From positions 9,984,001-10,044,000 of the forward strand of contig OU612067.1 in NCBI GenBank assembly GCA_914767715.1: a DNA stretch of 60,000 bases. The letters run 5' to 3'. Positions 11,021-23,739 of this stretch are shown piece after piece. A program made the translations under genes and the position numbers. The notes beneath the pieces are model-generated. The model was not told the origin of the DNA. It searched no databases and saw only the letters and a program-made list of their open reading frames with translations. Origin of the DNA: Membranipora membranacea (lineage: Eukaryota > Bryozoa > Gymnolaemata > Cheilostomatida > Membraniporidae). Numbering within the stretch: position 1 is the first letter of the stretch; every line of letters begins with the position of its first letter.

Positions 11021-12778
11021 TACTGGCAAAGTTATATATTGATGGAATTACAACACAAAGTACCATACTAAATAATATCATTCCACCACCAATCCATTAT
11101 TTACATAATCTGAGTTGTTTGGAGTTATCAACCTTGATCATTTATATTTTTGTTTAGGCCATAAACAGCAAACCGATGAGAAACTGTTCAGAAACATCTC
11201 CTTTGTTCCAGCTAACTTCAATTGGTCTACTCATGACACAATCAGAAATTTTGTCCTATATACTGTAAGGAAAAAGTATATCCACAAAACGTAACTTTGT
11301 TACGCCTAAAATCGATTAACAATATATTGAAATATGGAAAACTCATCAATTCAAATGCATTTCCAGGAAGGGTGAGTTTAGAAGCAGCTAAATCTGTTTG
11401 CAGAAAAGATCCATCACTCTATTAGCTATATCATTTTGAGACAATAATGTAGGTCAGTGTAAGATGATTATAAATTATGCTCATTTCGTTTTTCATCTTT
11501 ATTCCCTCGCTGTCAAATCAAAAAGTGTGATCTGATCCAAGTTTTAGCATATATGATAAAGCTGCAAATTGAATTTGCAATTTTTTGACATATCCATTTA
11601 TATATAGAGGATTTCAAAACACTACCAAGTTCAATATTTGTGATAATAATTAACTTTTATATCATACTGACAATCTAAGATACAAAGTTTCTGTTACATA
11701 AAACTCTTCACCATTACACTTGAGATCTAAAGAGAAGTTCAGCTCATTTATAACATTACTATTCAACCATAAATATTATCAACTGGACCAACATCGTTGA
11801 TGATATTATTTCCTTTCTGTTTTTGTTTTCAATTCTTTTTCCTGGACTGAGTGCAAAACATTTCAAATGAGATGACTTTGAGTGCCAATAAAAGTTAAAT
11901 TGTGAATAATCTGTCGAAGTTGCTCCATCAATTGTTCTTTGCTGGCTTTGTTATGCAGAGTATCTTCTCAAATATCAGGCTCAGGGTAATTACATCATTG
12001 ATAGTACTGACATGGATAGTAATATTTGCATCACACACGATGATGATGGTTGTGCTTCTTCTTCGTCTTGCTCAATCATTCATTGTTTACGGGTCTACGG
12101 AATGGATCCTGATGAGACACAGGAGCATTTGAGGAAGGGTATCCTTTCTCAAACCACAATGATCCGCCAGGAAATGATTACAGGGCCTCTCATTTGAAAG
12201 AACCATGGCCTATCCATTAATCCACAGCAACCCTTATTTCAGCAATGAAAACTTAATATATTTCGCCAATACTGCTGTTGGCAGACTAAACTGTTTCCCA
12301 CTTGACGCGAGATGAAAACTAATAAATTAATAATAAATATAATTTATTAATAAAAATAAATACAAAATCGCCTGATGCAATTATCATGGGTTTGAAACAG
12401 GAATAAATGAATGAATACTTGTTTCAGTGGATGTTTCGAGGTGATTGTGCTCCTTCCATGTTTAGCTAATGCTCACAGTATGAATAATCATAAATTAATG
12501 GGTTAATCATACTTTTGGTAAAATTGAATTGTTCCCTTGTTTTCACAACCAGTCCCCCCAGATTTCCTCCTTTACAGAATTAATCATTGATCAGTAATTA
12601 CGCATGAGGAAGTTGAATGATTGATGTTCGAATGTTATGGTAGTCAAAATGCTAACACATAACTGAACCATAAATCAAAATCTGGATGCTAGGGGAAATG
12701 AACTTCCACTTGATTACTTGACTACTTTGATTTACATGAGACAAAATTCATTCAAGCGCTCACTTCATAAGGCTGAAC
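11021..12778. other. Intergenic stretch without a supported gene
   Basis: AT-rich DNA between the nested transposon and anchored-peptide copy 1. Overlapping frames at 11902-12197 encode an Asp/Ser/Cys-rich stretch and then a polar segment. I see no splice partner or familiar motif, so it is not called. The basal promoter of copy 1 must lie near the right end, but no conserved box was recognised. Confidence 0.45.
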
Positions 12779-14077
12779 ATGGGTAATGGAAAGGTAAGAT
12801 ACGTAAAAACTGTTCTGAAAATTAAATCAACAATCTTTGTTCAGATTCATTCGCTTAATATTTGTACCTTTGATTGTATAGTATGCGGATACTATCACCT
12901 GATTGACATACAAGAAATGATACTTAAAATTATACAACATTGGATTAACTGATCTAGAGGCAGCAATCATTTAATAACTCGACCTGTAGGTGTAGCCTTC
13001 TGGATCACTTTTGCATTGATTTCAGATCTAATTTACATTTTTGCGTTCCTAAAACTTCCTTCATCCTGTAATTTTACTCATTCATAGATGAACAAGATGA
13101 CACCCAATAGACAACCGATATCATTTTACGTGTCCTTGACCCTCGGCTGCTTACTTATTGCTCTCATAAGTATCAATCTCTGGCTCCTACTATCAGACAG
13201 GATAGATTTGTACAGATCTGAAGGCTTTCCCATCGAAAATAAGGTCAGCTGAGAAACATTGTGGAAAACAAGGAGAGGTGTAGATACATGTATTTTCCAA
13301 ACCTTAATACCATAACAACTAGCTATGACAGGAGCACACTCCGAGATTTGATATAACAGTTTGGTAGTCTAACAAAACAAGGCTTTCAACTGAATCAAAT
13401 TTCGCTCCACACGCCATTGGAATAAAAAATAAAAGCGAGCTGCTGATGCAAGTGTTGAATAAATTTTTTTTTTCAAATATCATTCATTTATTAGTAACTT
13501 CTGTAATCTATACATAGACCCATTGTGTTGTATGGTTCGCTGTGTAAGTGGAAATGAGTGAGCTGTACAAAAAATATATGTTATTTTAGAGGACTTTGAG
13601 GGTGAAGCGTTCTTAAGGGGAGTTAGTAAGCGATCAACCCCGGGTAAGAAAACTCTCTTTCCACTCTTAACAGTATTATCTTCATATGTTTCCACTTCTC
13701 ATGCACAGGGTGTCTTTAATTTGCACTTCATAGCTATTGTATTGTCCTGTTTGATATATTTTTATGTTCATGGCCAAGTAAAATCAAAATGAATGTTTGT
13801 GTTCCACTTCAATCATCAAAAAAGGTGGGTTATCATGGAAATATTCCCCTAGAAATGTAGACAGGTAGATTGTGATCTTAATGGTTGAAGAATACTTTCC
13901 CTTCACCACATGAATACATGATAGTCATACATTAGTCTACTGGTTATATGATATAAGGTCTAAATTCTCAAATTTTCTATTTTCTAGGGGCCGCAGAGGA
14001 ATGGAAATGTTGTCATTACTGGTGGCTGTGAAATTGTGCGCAAACTAGTTTGTGACAATCAGAGACTTTCTCTCTAG
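12779..14077 (+). CDS. Anchored Cys-peptide family copy 1 (spliced; possibly damaged)
   Basis: Exons read by eye: 12779-12793 (MGNGK), 13088-13243 (52 codons) and 13988-14077 (29 codons plus TAG), all phase 0. The 52-codon exon gives a short basic N-terminus, a transmembrane segment containing LGCLLIALISINLWLLL, and a linker. The last exon ends VVITGGCEIVRKLVC then DNQRLSL. The predicted product is an 86-residue type II membrane protein, N-in by the positive-inside rule. Against the family, the middle Cys of the terminal motif is Arg (CGC, one transition from TGC). A possible linker exon at 13590-13643 resembles copy 5 (VKR) but holds a stop. Because it would be phase 0-0, skipping it keeps the frame used here. 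Function unknown. Confidence 0.6.
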
Positions 14078-15718
14078 ATATATGAATAATGGATGACTCA
14101 ACCTCTTTATTTTTATACTTTTTATTGTCATTCTACATTACTTTAGGAATGTTCTTCATGCAGTGACAGAACAAAAAAGAAAAAACTTAAGCGGAGAGAA
14201 AAAGAAAAAATACTCAAGTAACAAGAATTAATAGGATATACACTGTCATTTAAAAACTTGAAATGCTATGAATCCAAATATTTGGATTGACAATTATGCT
14301 GTGACATCCTGAAACGCACCAGTTTATAAAGGACATTGTAACCCTGATAGCATACACCGGTTATTGTTATTTAAAGCGTGTAATTGTGGTTTAATTTGAG
14401 TGATATCAAATATTAGTTTAAACTGCGCATCATGTAAACAACACTGAGAAACTTTGCTTATACATAGCAAGACAGAACTATATTATGATAACAAAATCAA
14501 CACAATTATCTTCGTTGGAAAAAAAGTAACATGAATTTTTTCAATCAGGTTGGTTACATCAGCAAAGTATAATTGATTTGTCCGTCACTCTCATTTTGTT
14601 TCTGCTCTGTATATATTTCAAAACTCAACAAAAAAAAGAAAAAAATAACAAATCTTCAATACAGACAGGGGCCCGGAACTTGAGTTAACAAGATAAAGTG
14701 AAAATTTGCAGCAAAATCTGCTGGATAATGTCTTGAAGTTACAGTCTCAGGTATAATAATGAGATATATCTAAACTCAGGTTTGATAATTACAGACAATA
14801 TTATTAATGGTGAAAAAGTTCACATGATTGTTTATAAAAAAACGGGAAAGCATGAAAAAAGTTTGTGAAACTAAAATTCAGCTAATATTCAAAATTCATA
14901 AATCCCTATGTGCTGCATCCAGCTGTGGTTTGGTTCTTTTATTTTCTTTATTATTTTACAAACTTTTTCATAAATGACGTATGCTGAGGAGCTATTTATC
15001 CAACATCAAAAAAGGAAATACCTCCTGCAACAAAGATGGCATGAATCAGTGAAAGCATAACAAATGTTGACTAATGCAAAATCCACTGGATGATTACTCT
15101 CAGAAAACTTCAAACTTGAGAGAAAATCCTTGATATTTCACTTCATAGCTATACTTGTATCATATTGTTGGCATATATGTATACAGGAAATCGTGTTGAT
15201 ATGTAAATATCATCCAAATCCTATTTTTTTAGAGCGTCAAAATTTTGCTGCTAACTCGAATCCACTGGTTGTCATAAATTTCTGATGAATTACAACATTA
15301 AAATGTAATATTGAGTCAGCAGTTGATGTTTCCTAGAATATTCCCCTGACATAGCATATTTGGTATTTCATTTATACGTGACAATAGCCACTAGCAATAA
15401 CAATAGTAACATTAATATGGTGTGTGGTTATAACGTCAATTCAGGCCAATATAGGGATGAGTGGTACAAGTTATCATTGCCTCATTTTGGTACATTTTGC
15501 ACCGACATTTTGTTTGTATTAGGCATTCAGCTGCCTATGATTAAGATAAAAATTGCACTTTTAGCGATATTGGCTAGGATCCTTTGTTTTGGTAGAACTA
15601 GAAATGTTGATGCGGCCAAGCTCTAGGGCAATAGGTTAATAATTTGACACACTCCTTACAATTCAGCGTCTCTGACAAAGACATTACTGATGTTACAGCG
15701 CCATATTAAGCTTTGCCC
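14078..15718. other. Spacer between family copies 1 and 2
   Basis: AT-rich sequence with A-rich runs (14165-14215, 14625-14645). A plus-strand frame at 15360-15626 has no recognisable features. No supported gene. Confidence 0.45.
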
Positions 15719-16276
15719 ATGTACTCAGACAAGTGAAAGGTGAGTGTTATGATACGTTCTTTTTATTGTGAATAGAATGATTTAAATGAGTTTAAATATG
15801 AACACATTCATAGCCTTTCTGTTTGCAGCTGTTTTTTTTATTTGTGCAGTCTTTCAACCAGAATGAGCATGGTGGTCATCCGAACTTGGCCTGCCTAGGC
15901 CATCATATTCACACTGTCTACTGACAGGGAATTGATACGATGTTCTGCTCATCAACTGGTAAAGAGCGATTCTCTTATAAATATTATCTGATGACATGGT
16001 CTTACATTTGAAATCCAACCAAAAGGTTTTGCAATGGGTTCTCAAGATTATGATTCAGAATTACCAAACATGGATGTTACTTAGAAGGCTTCATGTTTGG
16101 TACTTCTCTTTGTTCATAGATGATTGACATTAGTCATGAGACGAGGCTGCTATCATATTATGTGGCCTTGATTCTGGGATGCTTGCTAATCGCTCTTGTT
16201 TGCAGCAATCTCTAGCTTTCTCAGAGACAGTATAGATTTATATATAATATCTGAAGACTTTTCCGCTGAAACTAAG
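15719..16276 (+). pseudogene. Anchored Cys-peptide family copy 2, decayed
   Basis: An exon-1 remnant at 15719-15739 has an ATG and a good donor (AAG then GTGAGT) but an in-frame TGA. The signal-anchor exon at 16120-16276 keeps both splice sites and reads YYVALILGCLLIALVCSNL like its relatives, then hits TAG where the others have Trp. It is 157 nt instead of the invariant 156 of the other four copies, so it also carries a +1 shift. No linker or terminal exon was found before the transposable element starting at 16871, which may have displaced them. Confidence 0.75.
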
Positions 16277-16476
16277 GTGAGCCATATAAATCTCCAACTA
16301 CAGTATCACAAATAGATTGAGTCTGAAAGCTGAAATAACGCCACCTCGATAAAACAAGAGTCTGATTTCACCTGGTAAATGTGAATGTTAATGGGATGCT
16401 TTCCGATTCCCTAAATACGAATGATATGATGTCACAGTAACAGCAACATTTGTTAGAATGTGTTAGAACTTGCCCT

Positions 16477-16492
16477 CCCCCCCCCCCCCCCC
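16477..16492 (+). repeat. Poly(C) tract
   Basis: Sixteen consecutive C, one of three such tracts in the window. It is a simple repeat and potentially G-quadruplex-forming on the minus strand. Confidence 0.95.
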
Positions 16493-17693
16493 TGCTCATC
16501 TATGGGATGATATATCAATGTATATATATGGTAGCCCTGTAAACTGCAAAACTGTATAACCATAAAAGCTGAATTTTTTGAGGAAGGTTAATGGACAAAG
16601 TTATATTTTGTGCAGTGTCCTCTGACATTGAAAATACGTTTATTTTTAATTTATGTGAAAAAGTCAGCGATTAAAAGTATAATGGGCGTGTACAATAAGT
16701 AGGAACGATTATTTAAAACACATTTTCATAATAAATACAATACATTAAATACATTGTTTTGACCAGAAGTGCTATGAACTAGGAGGTTTTCTTTTCTATT
16801 TTTGTGAGATATAACTCCTTGAATAACCGACGACACAAGATGTATATGTGATGGCAAATCACCACTGGTAGTCAACGGACAGATCCCTAAAAAGTGGCTC
16901 CGTTAAGCCGTTTCGTGATATCGGAAGGAACAAAGCACCACTATATATCAAATCGAAGCTATGACTCTAGGGAATAAGAATATTTTGGTAGTAAAAGATT
17001 TAAATTGGGGGGCACACCTGAATCGGAGGGTTAAAGAGAGAAAACTTCAAATTTGTCAAAAATATACCTATTTGCATTACACATCACAGAGAGTGTTCCT
17101 ATCACAATAAATTTGGTTTACACAGTTATTTTAGATTAAAACATAGTGAGTGACATAAAAATAGTTGAAAAAACTTTCTTGGATTTTTATGCTGCCGTAT
17201 ATTTCGAGGGCACCAAAAAATTAGTGTGATTTGGTTATACTGTAGACGAGGACTTTTTTTTCGTTTTTCAGATTCACCCAAAAAATGTACAGAGGCTAGA
17301 TTCGCATGTTTGTTTCACTTCCTGAAAGTCTCAAAAGTCAAAACTTAAATATTTTTTAAGCTATGGTCATTTCAAATATGAAGAATTTATTCGGAGTTGT
17401 CCCGACAGCGAATTACAAATGCATTTTCACTTGCCGATCTTTGAATAAAATCAATTTTCCAAATGTAGATTTAGAATAAATCACTTGCTGCCACCCTTCT
17501 TAACGTGGTTGAGTATAATCTTGTCTCTGCTTAACTTTAAATATGTCATTATTAATTTCCTTCACTATTCAATGAATGATGATTATTGGAACAATTTTTT
17601 GAAGATTGAGATTATTGTCTGATGTCACCTTGTTTCTAATTTTAAAAAATCGTGTATAAGAAAGTATAGTAACATACTGTCATTATAAGAGCT

Positions 17694-17981
17694 TCAAAAC
17701 GTAAAACAACATTTGTGATCGGACAAGGCAGTCCTACATCCTACACCGCTGAGATATGACCAAATTATTCTTGTGTCGATGTTTATTGAATTGTCTTGAA
17801 AGTTAAAATGCACAAGGATCCCCCAGGCCAGCAGTTTAGTAACAACTTGATAGAGCACTGTCCCAAAAGGCCACTGAGCTACATTAAGAAATGCTACAAA
17901 TAATACACAAGCAAGCAAACCGTCTCCAGGTTTGCTGACACAACAATCTCTTACATAGGGTGTGAAACGAATGAACTGCAA
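17694..17981 (-). pseudogene. Possible LINE reverse-transcriptase fragment
   Basis: The minus-strand translation contains a stretch with the spacing of motif A through the following helix (a degenerate LFVxFLNVA...TVLYQVVTKLLAWGI, then WSYLSG, then DHK). The motif A aspartates are lost. Only weak similarity by eye supports it. Confidence 0.35.
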
Positions 17982-18437
17982 GAGATGCTTCTTTGGTTGT
18001 CAGCCTTAACTTTTTGAGAGGCCAAGTGTATATTCTTCGTTGTCAACAAAATGAAAGTGAGTCGACAAATTTTTCAAGCGTCTATTAGTATGACTGAGGT
18101 TCAACAGAGAAACCAGATAGACGTGCGATCGTCATTTACAAGCACAGTCTGATCAGGATCATCTAGCTATTGAGGCACAATACAACAACAGCTGTCAGTA
18201 ATACATAATGAAAAGAGTCTCACACCAGACTGCCTAGATCAGATAGTATATCATAAGTCAAGTAACCTATTCCTATACCAGTTTTTATATGGCAGTAAGA
18301 TCTCACTAGAGCCAGGCATTAAAAAAGCAAGCGATTTATAATCAGGTTTCTCCACCGAACCAACAACACCCCTATCCTGTAGGTGAACATATTCTAATAC
18401 ATGCCTCAAAGACTTGGTATGTTTGTTTTCAACTTCA

Positions 18438-18640
18438 TCAACGAATTAAAAATTTTGAAATTAGAGTGTATTTGGGTGCGGCAGAGATAAGGCCAACATG
18501 CGCAATCAGCGTGTTAAGGTTTTTGTTTTTTGAGGTACCAGTCCATACACCATACGAGATGTGGCAAAAATACGTGATGAAAAAAGTCAGCACCTCAAGA
18601 CAGGAAGTAGCACCTGAGTGCCAAAGGTGGCCTGAGTCTT
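18438..18640 (-). pseudogene. LINE reverse-transcriptase 3' fragment
   Basis: The minus-strand translation includes TYFCHISYGVWTGTSKNKNL then APKYTLISKFL. This matches the thumb-region signature of Jockey/CR1-like LINEs (YFxHxSYGxxxWG(S/T)TSKNxxL...AxYxxHSxPLF). It is short, divergent and lies in the opposite order to the 17694-17981 fragment, so the two are probably separate relics. Confidence 0.6.
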
Positions 18641-20112
18641 TTTGTATTCCAGGTTGTTGGACAGTTTGTTCCACAGGGCCGACATTTGATAGGAGGCGCA
18701 ATGGTGTCGGTTTGCTAATGAAGTTAGATTAAATGAGTTAAATGTGCTCTGTGAGCAGATTAAAGTTTCAATTTATAATGTTTGATTTCTTAAAAGGGTT
18801 TGGGATGAAGTTAATCTTTCTGATTTTTAAATAGTTATAATAACTTGCGCTGGCTGTATCTGCGTTGCCTGACATCTCAATAAGTTCCATATAATCCAAA
18901 AAACCATCACAGTTTCACACATTCCAAAGGCTGATAAAAAATCATGATACAGTTTAGCATTAGCACACATGGTTTTTGGCAATTTTTGAAAACAGTATAA
19001 TTGTTATTCCGATTTTATCCCATCATTCTGTTACAGATAAAAGGGGCAGTGTAAATTCGAATTTAAGATAAATGGAGATAAAGTCGGACCCAGAACTTTT
19101 AAATAACTGAGGAACCCAATCGTTTATAGTACCTGCCTCAGAACATATTCTTATTGATCACCTAAATCTTTCTGTAATATGCAAGGCAGGACCTGAAGTG
19201 CTCAATTGAACATGGCTTAAACACATATGGGATAATTCTGACAGCAGGACATGTCGATGGAGGGTATCAAAACTCTGAGTTTCATTCACTCATGGCTGTC
19301 AAAACTTTGTGAGCTAGCAATGAAAGTACCTTATTGGTTGATATATATTCCCTTAACTGCAGTGCGCCATCATTGAATTCAAAAGTTGAGTCGCAAAGGG
19401 TGGGGACTTGTCTTCTGATGCAGCTATGAAATAGGTCCCGGACAAGCTAACCATGTCATAGCTGCAGTCAATGGAGATGCCAAAAAAGACGCTCTGCCCG
19501 CGTGAAAAGCTGCTCGATCTCCCAAGAACGGACGGTCTTGATGGAGCTCATGTAAATTGCTAAAAGTATGGCAAGACAAGCTTTTCTGGCAGAAGCAGCG
19601 AACAATAGCAAAGCAAAGATGTCTTCAATCATCTAATAACACGGCAGGCGAGATACTATGCAATGCTGTTGCTTCGGTGCTTGAGTTGAATTTTATGTGA
19701 AATGCTTGGGTGGGAGGGGATAGCAAGGAGGATAAAACTTGTGCCAGGTGGTTTGTTACATTTCACACAAGTTTCTTCATCACACATCGGCTGAACAAAT
19801 TGGCTAATCATGAGTTGTCATTCAGACAAATACGCAGGGGCGACTGCAAGTCAAAGTCATGCTAAGAACTGCTCAATGGTGACGTGGCATCATTGGAGAC
19901 GGACAATTAAACAACTCAGCAGCTACCCAGTTTGTGCTAAAGCTGTAGTGCTTCGAGAGTAAACTTAGCGTTCTGACCAATTATTGCTGAATTTTGGGGT
20001 CAAGATATAGGTGATAATCTATATAAAATTCCCTTCGATTTGATGTATGGTGTTGCTTTGTTCCTTCCGATATCACGAACCGTCAAAAAAAAGATGATCT
20101 GTCCGTTGACTA

Positions 20113-20569
20113 TGGGGGGAAAACAATAACAAGATTTTGCACCGCTTTAAATGCTTAGAAAAAAATGTGCTTCGAGTCTCTGAGCTCAATGTTTTAACCA
20201 ATCAGGCGTCCTTGTTGATATGCTGTCAGTGAGATCGAGTGTGAGATTATATTTCCAACTACCATTTGTGATTTGATCTCATTCACCGAAACTTTCACTT
20301 AAAATCTCATACCATTTATCTATTGTCATATTTATTGCTGCTGAAAACGAACCACCTGTAAAACATATGAGAGTCGTATCGATTTCATATGGAATGCAGT
20401 GTAAACAATAGGGAGTGGTTGTGTTGCTATGAGTAGGACGTGGGTGATTAATTATGAGGTCCCCTGTTCTATTTTTACAGTGGTGTCAGGAAGGGCATCC
20501 AACATCAAATGCTCCTGTGCCACAATGGTATATAGTTTAATTGATTAGAGGTTTTAAGATTGTATTTGG
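20113..20569. other. Spacer between two transposable elements
   Basis: No gene or repeat is recognised before the terminal-motif array of the next transposon. Confidence 0.4.
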
Positions 20570-20655
20570 TAATTGGGTTAAGAGGCAATTGGTTAAGAGG
20601 CGATGGTTAAGAGGCAATTGGTTAAGATGGTTAAGAGGCAATTGGGTTAAAGTCC
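20570..20655. repeat. Array of transposon terminal motifs
   Basis: GGTTAAGAGGCAATTGG or a close variant occurs four times in tandem (about 20577, 20592, 20605 and 20629). The last copy is the left terminal inverted repeat of the TTAA element. This could reflect repeated self-insertion next to a TTAA end or slippage. Confidence 0.75.
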
Positions 20656-21104
20656 GTAATTGCTTTTTTGTCAAAAAACGATGATGAAGGCAATTAAAAT
20701 TTTGATCGTAATTTTTGATCCTGTTTTTCTCTGGATCATGATGATACTTGGCGAGTAGAGAGTTGGGATTCCCAAGGTACCCCTGATAATAGATTATTCA
20801 ATGTGGATCACTCTACGTCAAAGTTAGCACGGACTTAAACCAAAATGCCTGTTAATTTGCATTTTTAGAAGGCTTTCGGTTGAAGTCCGTGGACTTAAGC
20901 CAGAATGCTTTTTAAAATGATCGACCGTAATTAAAACCCACTGTTGTGATGTCATAACGAATCTTAGTTCAGAGGCGCCAAGGCTGTGACAATTGATTAA
21001 TAACAAAGTCACTGCCTAGCACCCCTGGGCAAAGATTCCGGCGTTGGAAGAGAACACCCCACACTCTCCTGAGTGTGTATTTCCGGTTCTATCAAGATGA
21101 GACG

Positions 21105-23440
21105 TCAGTCAACCTGCCTCAGGGGACCAAGGTAACCTTCACTCCACTGCAACTCAACAGCCCCACCTACATTCACAGCTCTGATGCAGTGCATTGATGA
21201 AATCCCTTTAAGGCTGTTAGTCTTAAAAGCACTAGTTGCTACCTGCTTCCAGCCTGAAAAGTCTCTGAAGCTCAGCTCATCAACGATGTACTGGGCCCCA
21301 GATTTCTTTGCAGACTGGAAGACCTGGACCCAGTCACCCTGCGTGCCGATCTCTGCACCCTCCGAGGCACGCTCAATGGAGGCATGCACAGAGTCGACAT
21401 CCATGTGACTGTGCCCAGTCTCGAAAAACTTCAGCTCTACTATCCGGCCAGGTCGGCTGTTGTGGGCAAGATGGACCAAAGCAGCCACAACAGCTCTGTT
21501 TTTATTTTGACCTGGACAGCCATCACTGTAGAAAACTATGTGACCACTGTCTGCCAGATAGGTCGAGAAGAATTTCTTCAAGCATGTAGCAATTTCGTTG
21601 CTACCTCTCAAAAAAACAAAGGTTGTAAAGTACCATTCTGGATTTGTAAAATGTTTGTTTGCTGGACCTCAGCTTAGGAAAAGGAACAATTTGTTGGAGA
21701 TCGAAGCTTACCACGACTTTAGATGGATCCTCTATGTCGAGCCGCCTGCTGAGGTAAGCTTCATCTCTCATCATTATGTGGGCCTCGTACCTTTCTGTCT
21801 CCTCCTCAGATGGATCTCTCTTATTGAGGTACATGACACACTGGTCACAGCTGGAAGAAACAATAACAAAGTTCAGTTATCTGGAAGGAAAGAACCATGA
21901 ACACTCAAATTTTTCAATTGGATAACCAACACAAAACATGAAACGCAAAATAATCACACAGGGTTGCTAAGCAATGGAAGATGTTCAACTTACTTATCAC
22001 TTTTCGGCTTGTGGGTACCCAGATTGTAGTTGGTGCCACCGAAAACGAAAACTCTCTATAGAGGTCCGCCAGTTGAACTCCAGCAGGGAGATATTGCCTT
22101 CTGCTGGAAGCGCGGCAGTAGTGGCTCCGCATCACCTGGCTCGCCTCTATCACCAACCAAACCTTGTCCTCCATTTCTGTGTCTTGTATTTATTGGCTGG
22201 TATTCCCCGGTACAAGCGCTTCTCTCTAACTCTATTTATCGACCTCCGTTTGCTATTTAATCCCTGTTTGGATAAAATAAAATCGAATTGAATGCAGTGA
22301 TAGTGAACAGACAGGAAGTCATGAACCAACTACCCTTCTATCAAAAACTAAATGGCACAAATCTCGGTTTGAAGAGAGTTATAATTAAATCAAACTCACT
22401 GTCTTGCAGTTGAGGGCGAGGGTGCCGCGCCACATCCCAACACACACCCGCACATCCTGGCTCCCATCCAGAGGGAGGTAGTAGCGTGCACTCTTTGTGC
22501 GAGTGCGCCTCTTCTCCTCTGGGACACCAGGCCTCTTCCTAGATCGTTTCACTTCATCCTAAAATTAAATGTGAAAGGTGAAAGTTACAACCTATACCTT
22601 TATGGGCACGGTAAACACAATTGTCATTTTTAAGGCAATAGTAGAAAGCAAGCAATGCAGCACAGCATGAGAGTAAATCTAGATCAATAACAACAACTTA
22701 CTTCCTTGATATGGCTAGCATACCAGTTCCACCTGCCCTGCTCAGAGCCGATTGACTTTCTTTGCTCCTGAGAGAGCAGGTGGCATTGGAAAACTCCATT
22801 GTCTGCGGTGTGTTTGCACCCGTCACCAATGAGGACACCAACTGCCGTCTGGTGCCTCACACTCCTCCTCGTCCTCTGCCTATCCGGAATGTTCCTCAAG
22901 TTGTGGCGGAAACCATGGCCTCCATCAGTGTCTACAGCAAAAATGGTTCACAGTTTTCCATCACAGTAAGCAGTACTTCAGCTATTAGTGGAACATAGTA
23001 GAAGATCAGGCGAGACGAAGGCCAACCAATAATGCATTGCTAGAGAAGTCATTGGTGAACACTCACCTCCAAGAGTTTCCATGGCTGGATCTGGAATTTC
23101 GCTGATTTCGGCCAGGTCCCCGTCATCCTCATCAGCCTCAAGTAGAGCCTGCTCCAGGTCAAAGTGTGGGTATTCATCAGTATCGTCAGATTCATCTAGG
23201 AACAACAAAATGAGGGATATTGACAAGTTATAACAGCAAGTACCGGGTAGAAAAATCAATCCTAGTAAACATTGCAACAGAAATAATGTCAATCAAGAGC
23301 TTACTTACCAGTGCTTTGAATCCTCTGGAGACGCACCACGAGCTCGTCTGTACTAGATCTGGATGGAATGGCTTGTTCTTGTGTAGTTTCTTGGGACTGA
23401 GTCTGTCTTCCCCAGGCTCCTGATGACGACGAAACAGCTC
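21105..23440 (-). pseudogene. Transposase-like gene (DUF7869-type DDE core), frameshifted
   Basis: Exons with GT-AG borders: 23309-23440, 23067-23195 (acidic), 22702-22931 (GVLIGDGCKHTADNG...), 22400-22558 (basic, then RYYLPLDG), about 21983-22170 (RSHYCRASSRRQYLP), and a last exon of about 21105-21856. The last exon has CDQCVMYLNKRD, VVSFDLQQIVPFPKLRSSKQ, then IVFYSDGCPGQNKN, then FFETGHSHMDVDSVHASIE, and stops at 21105. From memory this order matches an uncharacterised invertebrate domain catalogued as DUF7869. The Asp residues of FDLQ and YSDG and the Glu of HASIE could be an RNase H-like DDE triad. The frame breaks at the T7 run near 21605-21613, joining CFFE to RGSNEIATC out of frame with a probable small deletion, so this copy is likely dead. 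The first exon is not identified. Confidence 0.7.
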
Positions 23441-23739
23441 CTAAAACACACAGGAGTCGAACATCATTTACACCAGAGAAAGAGGGAATAAATAAGGGTA
23501 TATAAGGATAATAAATAGGAGGAATGTAAATATCACAGAGTTGCACAAATATCACAGTAAGGTTGTAAAGGAAAGATGAAAGGTAAATTTTTGCCTTTTT
23601 ACGTTACGTCATACTTACCTTCGCCAGGTGTGTTTTTCCATTTGCCGCGTAAATGATTAATTAATCAATAAGTAATTAATTGGACAGGTGACATAACAAC
23701 ACATCATCAGGCTGAGTACAGACATTCCAATAATGATTC

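Larger units (their letters stand above)
16871..20110. mobile_element. Probable TA-flanked TIR element (3.2 kb)
   Basis: Inverted terminal segments at 16871-16958 and 20033-20110 both begin GTCAACGGACAGATC from the outside. Further in they share CGTGATATCGGAAGGAACAA and then (A/C)ATCAAATCGAAG, separated by a divergent stretch. Both ends are flanked by TA (16869-16870 and 20111-20112), as in Tc1/mariner-type insertions. No transposase is readable. The interior contains minus-strand LINE fragments, so it is a non-autonomous or heavily decayed copy used as a landing pad. Confidence 0.65.

Noticed and set aside
11902-12197. Overlapping frames with an Asp/Ser/Cys-rich segment
   Set aside because: No domain, no clear exon borders and no paralogue in the window.
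18466-18732. Plus-strand frame with CIPGCWTVCSTGP, similar to the family Cys motif
   Set aside because: The nearest acceptor (ATTCCAG before GTTGTTGG) would put the Cys codons out of phase, and the same DNA reads as a LINE relic on the minus strand.
21184-22291. Plus-strand frames across the TTAA transposon
   Set aside because: Antisense shadows of the transposase-like exons.
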